Under the pieces are notes generated by a model. It saw only the letters and a list, made by a program, of their open reading frames with translations. It did not search any database and was not told the origin of the DNA. This document shows, one piece after another, positions 7,476-13,518 of a stretch of DNA of 13,518 nt (position 1 is its first letter; every line of letters begins with the position of its first letter). The translations under genes and the position numbers were made by a program. The stretch lies in assembly GCA_023150215.1 (NCBI GenBank), contig JAKLLJ010000054.1, forward strand, positions 308 through 13,825, in the 5' to 3' direction. Source of the DNA: Thauera sp. Its GTDB lineage: Bacteria; Pseudomonadota; Gammaproteobacteria; Burkholderiales; Rhodocyclaceae.

Positions 7476-8249
7476 TCAGTCGGCCGCGTGTTCGCGCGGG
7501 CGCCTTTCGGGACGCGGGGAGGCCTGCACGAAACCTTCGCGCGCGTTCGGCGGGCGTTCGCGTTCGATTCGCGGTGGGCGGGGGCCGTCGGGACGGTTTT
7601 CGCGTTCGCCGGCACGCGGGTTGTCGCGGATACGTTCGCCATCGCGGATACGTTCGCCATCGCGAATTCGTTCCGGACCACGTACCCGCTCGGGACCACC
7701 GAGCGGTGCAGGATCACGGCTGCGTTCACTGCTGCGCGGGCGGTCGGCGGGGCCGGCACGATCGGTTTCGCGACGGGGTGCCAGCCCTGGCCAGCGTCCG
7801 TCGTCCCGCGTCTGCTCGCGCCAGCGCCCGCCGTCGGGGCGACGATCGCCATCGCGCCAACGGTCATCGTCACGCCGACGCTCCCCATCGCGCCAGCGCT
7901 CACGGTCGTGCGCGTCGCGCTGGTCGCGGCGCCCATCCGGGTGCGGGGCCATGCGCGGCGGATGTTGCACGATCGCGCGCGGGCGCACTCCCGGCGGGTT
8001 CCAGTAGCCCGGGACCCAGTGCTGGCGGGGCCCGATCCGGTTCCAGTAGCCGTCGACCCAGATGTAGCCGATGGCGGGCGGCACGCCGCGGTACTCCACC
8101 CGCGGTTGCGGGGTGACGATGACCGTCTCGCGCTCGTAGTAGCGGTCGTCCTCGTAATAGCCGTAGTCGTCGGCTGGAACCACCGCGCAGCCGCCCAGGC
8201 CGAGGCTGCCGGCAAGCAACACGGACCACAGTTTCGAGGGGATTGTCAT
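7476..8249 (-). CDS. WxxGxW-repeat lipoprotein with Arg/Asp-rich C-terminal tail
   Basis: The product is a predicted lipoprotein of 257 residues and unknown function. It starts MTIPSKLWSVLLAGSLGLGG-C, with a lipobox and Cys21. A short Asp/Tyr-rich segment (DDYGYYEDDRYYERE) leads into two WxxGxW motifs (WVDGYWNRIGPRQHWVPGYW, about residues 62-81), the hallmark of the Pfam WXXGXW/YXWGXW repeat family of envelope proteins. From about residue 100 to the end it is low-complexity and highly charged (Arg, Asp, Glu, Pro), including repeated GERIRD hexapeptides encoded by an 18-bp DNA repeat. AGGA lies 7 nt before the chosen ATG; an in-frame ATG at 8528 would add 93 residues before a clear signal peptide and is rejected. 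It stands alone, 166 bp after hupE. Signal and motif are clear, but the role is unknown and the tail could be poorly constrained. Confidence 0.75.
   Translation of the reverse strand: MTIPSKLWSVLLAGSLGLGGCAVVPADDYGYYEDDRYYERETVIVTPQPRVEYRGVPPAIGYIWVDGYWNRIGPRQHWVPGYWNPPGVRPRAIVQHPPRMAPHPDGRRDQRDAHDRERWRDGERRRDDDRWRDGDRRPDGGRWREQTRDDGRWPGLAPRRETDRAGPADRPRSSERSRDPAPLGGPERVRGPERIRDGERIRDGERIRDNPRAGERENRPDGPRPPRIERERPPNAREGFVQASPRPERRPREHAAD
7626..7661. repeat. Two perfect 18-bp units inside the lipoprotein tail
   Basis: The unit GCGGATACGTTCGCCATC occurs at 7626-7643 and 7644-7661, with a diverged third unit after it. On the coding strand it encodes the hexapeptide repeat GERIRD. The identity of the two copies at DNA level suggests recent slippage or selection for a repetitive charged tail. 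Confidence 0.85.
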
Positions 8250-8283
8250 GGCGGCGTCCTGGACGAAGGCGCGGGCGCGGGGT

Positions 8284-8300
8284 CGGGGCCTGTCGCCCCG
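8284..8300. other. 6-bp stem hairpin in the leader of the WxxGxW lipoprotein gene
   Basis: CGGGGC-CTGTC-GCCCCG forms a 6-bp GC stem with a 5-nt loop, 35-50 bp upstream of the lipoprotein ATG and downstream of hupE. There is no U-run on either strand, so it is at best a weak candidate for a rho-independent end of hupE. The rest of the 8250-8415 gap shows nothing convincing. Confidence 0.3.
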
Positions 8301-8415
8301 GCAGCCCGCTCCGCATCTCTGCTGTCTCCGCGCGAACCATAGGCCAAAGCCCGTGTGCCGGGTGGGCGGCGCGGTAATCAGATGTGACGGCGCGCGCCTG
8401 CAATCCGAGCGCCGT

Positions 8416-9006
8416 TCAGGCGCCGAGGAGGAGGACGCCCGCGCCCGCGATCGCGCCGCCACCGACGCGCAGCGCGAAGCGGCCGCCACGGCTGTCGGGC
8501 AGTAGACGGCCGAGACCCAGGCCGGCAAGGTGCAGCGCCGCGGTGGCGAGCGCGAAGCCGGCGGTGTAGGCGAGGGCCGAGCCTGCGCCCATCTCGGCGT
8601 GATGGGCGTGGCCGTGGAAGAGCGCGAAGGCCGCCACCAGCGGCAGCGCCGCTATGAGCGGCAGGCGGGCGAGGCTGGCGATCAGCACGCCGAAGACCAG
8701 CACTGACGCGGCGATGCCGGTTTCCACCGCGGGCAGGGCGATGCCGGCAGCGGACAGGGCGGCGCCGGCCAGCATCGCGAGCACGAAGCCGGCCGGCAGC
8801 ATCCGGCGCGCACCGCCGGGCTGGCGGGCGGCGAAGAGGCCGACCGCGATCATCGCGAGCAGATGGTCGATCCCGCCGAGCGGGTGCGCGAGGCCAGTGG
8901 CCAGGCTGGCCGTGCCATGGTCGGGGTGGGCGAGCACCGGCGCGGCGGCGAGGGCGAGGACGACCGCGAGCGCGGGCCGGGCGATGGAGCGACGGAGGGC
9001 TTGCAT
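8416..9006 (-). CDS. hupE: HupE/UreJ family membrane protein, probable nickel permease for hydrogenase
   Basis: This is a membrane protein of the HupE/UreJ family, members of which take up Ni2+ for [NiFe]-hydrogenase or urease maturation (known for rhizobial HupE). The 196-residue product has a signal-like N-terminus (ARPALAVVLALAAAPVLA-HPDHG), so the mature end begins with a His-rich motif. It then shows the family signature HPLGGIDHLLAMIAVGLFAA, about six hydrophobic helices, and the central His cluster FHGHAHHAEMG, both likely metal ligands. AAGGA lies 9 nt upstream of the ATG at 9006. It follows the hydrogen-sensing genes, which makes a hydrogenase-linked nickel role more likely than a urease one, although a urea importer lies in the same window. 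A separate 188-bp upstream gap with a sigma-54-like element suggests it can be transcribed on its own. Confidence 0.93.
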   Translation of the reverse strand: MQALRRSIARPALAVVLALAAAPVLAHPDHGTASLATGLAHPLGGIDHLLAMIAVGLFAARQPGGARRMLPAGFVLAMLAGAALSAAGIALPAVETGIAASVLVFGVLIASLARLPLIAALPLVAAFALFHGHAHHAEMGAGSALAYTAGFALATAALHLAGLGLGRLLPDSRGGRFALRVGGGAIAGAGVLLLGA

Positions 9007-9072
9007 GGGAGAAATTCCTTGGCGGGGTGGATACGGTGGATGGGCGCTGGCGGAAGGGCTGCAAAGAAAGCT

Positions 9073-9088
9073 AACAAGTTGCGTGCCA
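9073..9088 (-). promoter_or_regulatory. Sigma-54-like promoter candidate in front of hupE
   Basis: The minus strand reads TGGCACGCAACTTGTT, matching TGGCAC-N5-TTGC(A/T) at all but one position (T for the C of the -12 GC). The predicted start near 9060 leaves a leader of about 55 nt to the hupE ATG. HoxA of R. eutropha is a sigma-54-dependent activator (established), so the hoxA product encoded at the right edge would be the natural activator. The imperfect -12 GC weakens the call. Confidence 0.45.
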
Positions 9089-9144
9089 GTCGTGCATAAG
9101 TGCCCGCCCGACCCGTCCGGCGCGGGGTCTGTCAGGAGGTCGGT

Positions 9145-9159
9145 GCAAAGGTCTTTTGC
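9145..9159. promoter_or_regulatory. GCAAA-N5-TTTGC palindrome upstream of the hupE promoter candidate
   Basis: GCAAAGGTCTTTTGC is a 5-bp-arm inverted repeat about 60-70 bp upstream of the sigma-54-like element, in an otherwise GC-rich gap. It could be an activator site or simply chance. I know of no regulator with this exact consensus. Confidence 0.25.
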
Positions 9160-9194
9160 GTATTGTGGCTCGAACCGAAACGCGCCTGACCGCC

Positions 9195-10538
<1,344 letters not shown>

Positions 10539-10555
10539 CGGCGGCGGTCCTCGGC

Positions 10556-12010
10556 TCAATGCACGGTGCACGCCATGCACGGGTCGAAGGAGCGCACCAC
10601 GTGCTGGACCGCGAGCGGCACGCGTTCGTCCTCGCCCACCGGGGTGCCGACGAGCGCCTGCTCGAGCGCGCCGGGCTGGCTGCCGGCGTCGCGCGGCGAG
10701 AAGTTCCACGTCGTCGGGGCGACGATCTGGTAGTTGGCGATCACGCCCTTGCGCACCACCAGCCAATGGCCGAGCGTGCCGCGCGCGGCCTCGACCAGGC
10801 CCGTCGCCTGCGCCTCGGCCGGCATCGCGCCGTGCCTGCAGAAGGGCTCGCCGGGTACGATCGCCTGCACCCACGCCTCCATCGCCGGCAGCACGCGGGC
10901 GAACTCGAGCGCGCGTGCGACCACCCGCGACAGCACGTTGCCGCCGCCGCGCGCGACCATGTCGCGCACCAGCGGATGGCCGTCGACTACCTGGCGGGCG
11001 AGCGCGCCGCACTCGAAGGCCTCGCCGCCGAGCCGCGGCGCCTTGCACCACGAGTAGGCGCCATCCTTGTCGGCGAGCGGTTCCGTGCGGCCCTCGAAGG
11101 GATGCAGCGCGGGGCCGTCGGAGAGCCAGGCGTGGCGGCCGTCCTCGGTGATCGTCGCCGGATCGAGCGCCTCCACGATGGGGCGGTCTGCCCGCCACAG
11201 CCCGGCGGCGAACAGCGGCGCCTCGTCGAGCCGGTACGCGCCGCCGGACAGGAAGCGGTCGTGGCCGCGTCCGAGCGCGGCGAGCCCGAGCGCGCGCGCG
11301 ATCGTGAGGAAGTGGCGGAAGTCGCCCTCGTGCGGCGCGCGCGCATCGCACCAGCGCCACAGCGCGGTCTCGGAGTCCAGCGCCGCCACCGCCTCCAGCG
11401 TGTCGGCGAACAGCCGGATCTCGAGGAAGGCGCGGAAGCGGCGCAGCAGCGCAAGCAGGCGCAGCTTGTCGTTCATCGCCACCGCGCGCGTGCTGCCGCC
11501 CGGCTGCAGCGCCAGCGTGTGCGGCCATTTGCCGGCGAGCGTGCCGGTGAGTTCCAGGAAGGCCGCGCGCGCCGGCAGCATCTCGGCGGCCGCGCCGCCC
11601 TCCACGGCCGCGAAGCGCGCATGCGCGGCGGCGTGCCAGGCGTGGCCGCGATAGGCCGCGCGCGCGAAGTCGGGCATGAAGAAGAGGTAGAAGTGGGTGA
11701 GGTGGTCGGCGAGGTTCTCCGCCGCCAGCACCAGCGCCGCCGCACGCTCACCGTTGGGGGCCGGCACCAGGCCCATCGCCGCGCGCAGCGCGGATGCCGC
11801 CGCGGCCGACTGCGACACCGAGCAGATGCCGCAGATGCGCGGCACGAAGACGAGGGCGTCGAGCGGCGCCTTGCCCACCAGCACACCCTCGAAGCCGCGG
11901 TAGAGCGGCGCGGTGACCTGCGCCGCGCGCACGCGGCCGGCCTCGAGCTCGAGGCTCACCTCGAGGTCGCCCTCGACGCGGTTGAAGGGGCCCAGGACCA
12001 GTCGGCTCAT
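10556..12010 (-). CDS. hoxC: Regulatory [NiFe]-hydrogenase large subunit HoxC/HupV
   Basis: This is the catalytic subunit of the cytoplasmic H2 sensor, which binds the NiFe(CN)2CO centre and reports H2 to the kinase. The 484-residue product has the N-terminal RVEGD motif (residues 11-15), the L1 cysteines in RICGICSVSQ (Cys60, Cys63) and the C-terminal L2 motif DPCMACTVH (Cys478, Cys481, His484). The protein ends exactly at that His, so there is no peptide for an endopeptidase to remove. This and the Gln67 in place of the His four residues after the second L1 cysteine are features of H2-sensing rather than energy-generating hydrogenases. The start has GAGG 7 nt upstream and lies 9 bp after the hoxB stop. 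Maturation needs hyp genes, none of which are in the window. Assignment is very firm. Confidence 0.96.
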   Translation of the reverse strand: MSRLVLGPFNRVEGDLEVSLELEAGRVRAAQVTAPLYRGFEGVLVGKAPLDALVFVPRICGICSVSQSAAAASALRAAMGLVPAPNGERAAALVLAAENLADHLTHFYLFFMPDFARAAYRGHAWHAAAHARFAAVEGGAAAEMLPARAAFLELTGTLAGKWPHTLALQPGGSTRAVAMNDKLRLLALLRRFRAFLEIRLFADTLEAVAALDSETALWRWCDARAPHEGDFRHFLTIARALGLAALGRGHDRFLSGGAYRLDEAPLFAAGLWRADRPIVEALDPATITEDGRHAWLSDGPALHPFEGRTEPLADKDGAYSWCKAPRLGGEAFECGALARQVVDGHPLVRDMVARGGGNVLSRVVARALEFARVLPAMEAWVQAIVPGEPFCRHGAMPAEAQATGLVEAARGTLGHWLVVRKGVIANYQIVAPTTWNFSPRDAGSQPGALEQALVGTPVGEDERVPLAVQHVVRSFDPCMACTVH

Positions 12011-12019
12011 GCGCGGCCC

Positions 12020-13014
12020 TCAGCGCCCGTTCCCGCCGCGCGGCACCGCCGGCGGCACCACCGCATGATCGGCGTGGGCGTTCTCGCGCACCCGGCGCGG
12101 CGTGGCCGACTTGGACAGCGCGGCGAGCGCGACGAACCAGGCCTTGGGCATGTCCGCCGGCAGGCCGATCGGGATGCCGGCGAGCTTGGGGGTCTGGTGG
12201 AAGGGGTGGCCGGGCTCCTCGAAGCCGGGCGCGGTGCAGGCGATGCAGGCGAAGCCGCCCTCGGGGCAGGAGCCGGCGCCGTTCCACAGCCGGGTGTTGC
12301 AGTCGGCGTGGGCCTGGGTGCCCTTGCAGCCTAGGTTCTCCATGAGGCAGCCGAGCTGGGAGAGCTCGGCCGCGCTCGCCTTGAACTCGTAGAACTCGTT
12401 GCGGCTGCAGCCGTGGTGCACCAGCTTGTCGGCGTAGAAGCGCGGACGGCCGAGCGGGTCGAGCTCGGCGGCGGTGAAAGCGCCGGCGGCGAGCCCGAGC
12501 AGGCTCTCGACCACCCAGCCGGGATGGGTCGGGCAGCCGGCGACGTTGATCACCGGCAGGCCGTCGGGGGCGCGCCAGTCGGCACCGAGCAGGCCGCCGG
12601 GCTGCTCGCCGTCGTACTGCAGGCCGCAGGCGTCGGTGGGGTTGGCGCCCGAACTGGTCATGCCGCCGAAGGCGGCGCAGCTGCCCACCGCGACCACGTG
12701 GCGCGCGCGCGCGGCGAGCCGGCGCACCCAGTCGATCATCGGCCGCCCGGTGCCGGCCAGCATGTGGAAGCGCCCGCTGCCCGCGGGGCCGCGCAGCAGC
12801 GCGCCCTCGACGCACAGGATGTCGAGGGCATGGCGGCCCTCGGCGCAGGCCTCGAGCAGCTCGACCGCCTCGGCGCCGGTCTGCTCCGACAGCGAGGGAT
12901 GCCACAGCAACTCGATGCCGCCGGCGCGCAGGGTGCCGGTGACGTCGCCGGCGTCGTGGCACAGCAGCGACATCGTGCATCCGCCGCAGCCGCCAGATTG
13001 CAGCCAGAGCAGGT

Positions 13015-13018
<4 letters not shown>
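12020..13018 (-). CDS. hoxB: Regulatory [NiFe]-hydrogenase small subunit HoxB/HupU
   Basis: This iron-sulfur subunit of the H2 sensor passes electrons from the HoxC active site. The 332-residue protein begins directly with MNLLWLQSGGCGGCTMSLLC, lacking both the Tat signal peptide and the C-terminal membrane anchor of membrane-bound uptake hydrogenases, so it is cytoplasmic. Probable proximal cluster ligands are Cys11, Cys14, Cys114 and Cys162. Distal ligands come from HHGCSRNEF (His201 or His202, Cys204), Cys224 and Cys230. The medial site has Cys240, Cys258, Cys261 and an additional Cys251 where standard enzymes have Pro, consistent with a [4Fe-4S] rather than [3Fe-4S] cluster. It starts at 13018, with GAGG 4 nt upstream, and overlaps the hoxA stop as ATGA. 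Cluster assignments are inferred from family patterns. Confidence 0.95.

Positions 13019-13518
<500 letters not shown>

Larger units (their letters stand above)
9007..9194. other. Gap between hoxJ and hupE (188 bp)
   Basis: No gene is seen. It contains the sigma-54-like element at 9073-9088 and a 15-bp palindrome at 9145-9159, and is noticeably less GC-rich than the flanking genes, as expected for a control region. Confidence 0.6.

Noticed and set aside
8250..8528. Extension of the WxxGxW lipoprotein to an ATG at 8528
   Set aside because: It would overlap hupE and bury the lipoprotein signal peptide. The ATG at 8249 is preceded by AGGA at a suitable distance.
10539..11528. Extension of the hoxJ frame to a 777-residue protein
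   Set aside because: The extra part lies entirely inside hoxC in another frame and has shadow composition. The PAS kinase begins naturally at 10538.

Overview
This is a GC-rich (about 70% by eye) bacterial window in which every gene I can support lies on the minus strand. The long plus-strand open frames are shadows. The protein families, the hoxA-hoxB-hoxC-hoxJ gene order (as I remember it from Ralstonia/Cupriavidus eutropha) and the GTAG-type palindromic repeats suggest a betaproteobacterium, possibly a Rhodocyclales relative such as Thauera or Azoarcus. That placement is inference. No rRNA, tRNA, insertion sequence or CRISPR array was recognised.

In transcription order (right to left) the window reads as follows. 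(1) 13518-9195 is a hydrogen-sensing module: the C-terminal part of an NtrC-family regulator (hoxA/hupR), the small and large subunits of a regulatory [NiFe]-hydrogenase (hoxB/hupU, hoxC/hupV) and a PAS-containing histidine kinase (hoxJ/hupT). The genes overlap or are separated by fewer than 20 bp. (2) 9006-8416 is hupE, a nickel-permease-like membrane protein, with its own upstream gap and a one-mismatch sigma-54 promoter candidate. (3) 8249-7476 is a WxxGxW-repeat lipoprotein with an Arg/Asp-rich tail. (4) 7475-6948 is a 528-bp non-coding stretch with three REP-like palindromes and a 12/13-bp tandem array. (5) 6947-4497 is a polar amino acid ABC importer: lipoprotein substrate-binding protein, permease, ATPase. 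It is followed by a strong hairpin. (6) 4496-1 is the urea/short-chain-amide importer urtA-urtB-urtC, preceded by a perfect sigma-54 -24/-12 element and an NtrC-like palindrome. urtC runs off the left edge and carries a one-base frameshift as sequenced.

Two themes connect the parts. First, nitrogen and hydrogen control both point to sigma-54: the urt promoter looks NtrC-dependent, and the hydrogen-sensing module ends in an NtrC-family activator whose possible target promoter lies in front of hupE. Second, a REP-like palindrome family sits between the binding-protein gene and the downstream membrane gene in both ABC operons. In E. coli malE-malF this position is known to give unequal expression within an operon. 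The genes themselves belong to known systems. The less ordinary signals are the REP placement with stem-preserving changes, the tandem array between inverted REP copies, and the broken urtC.
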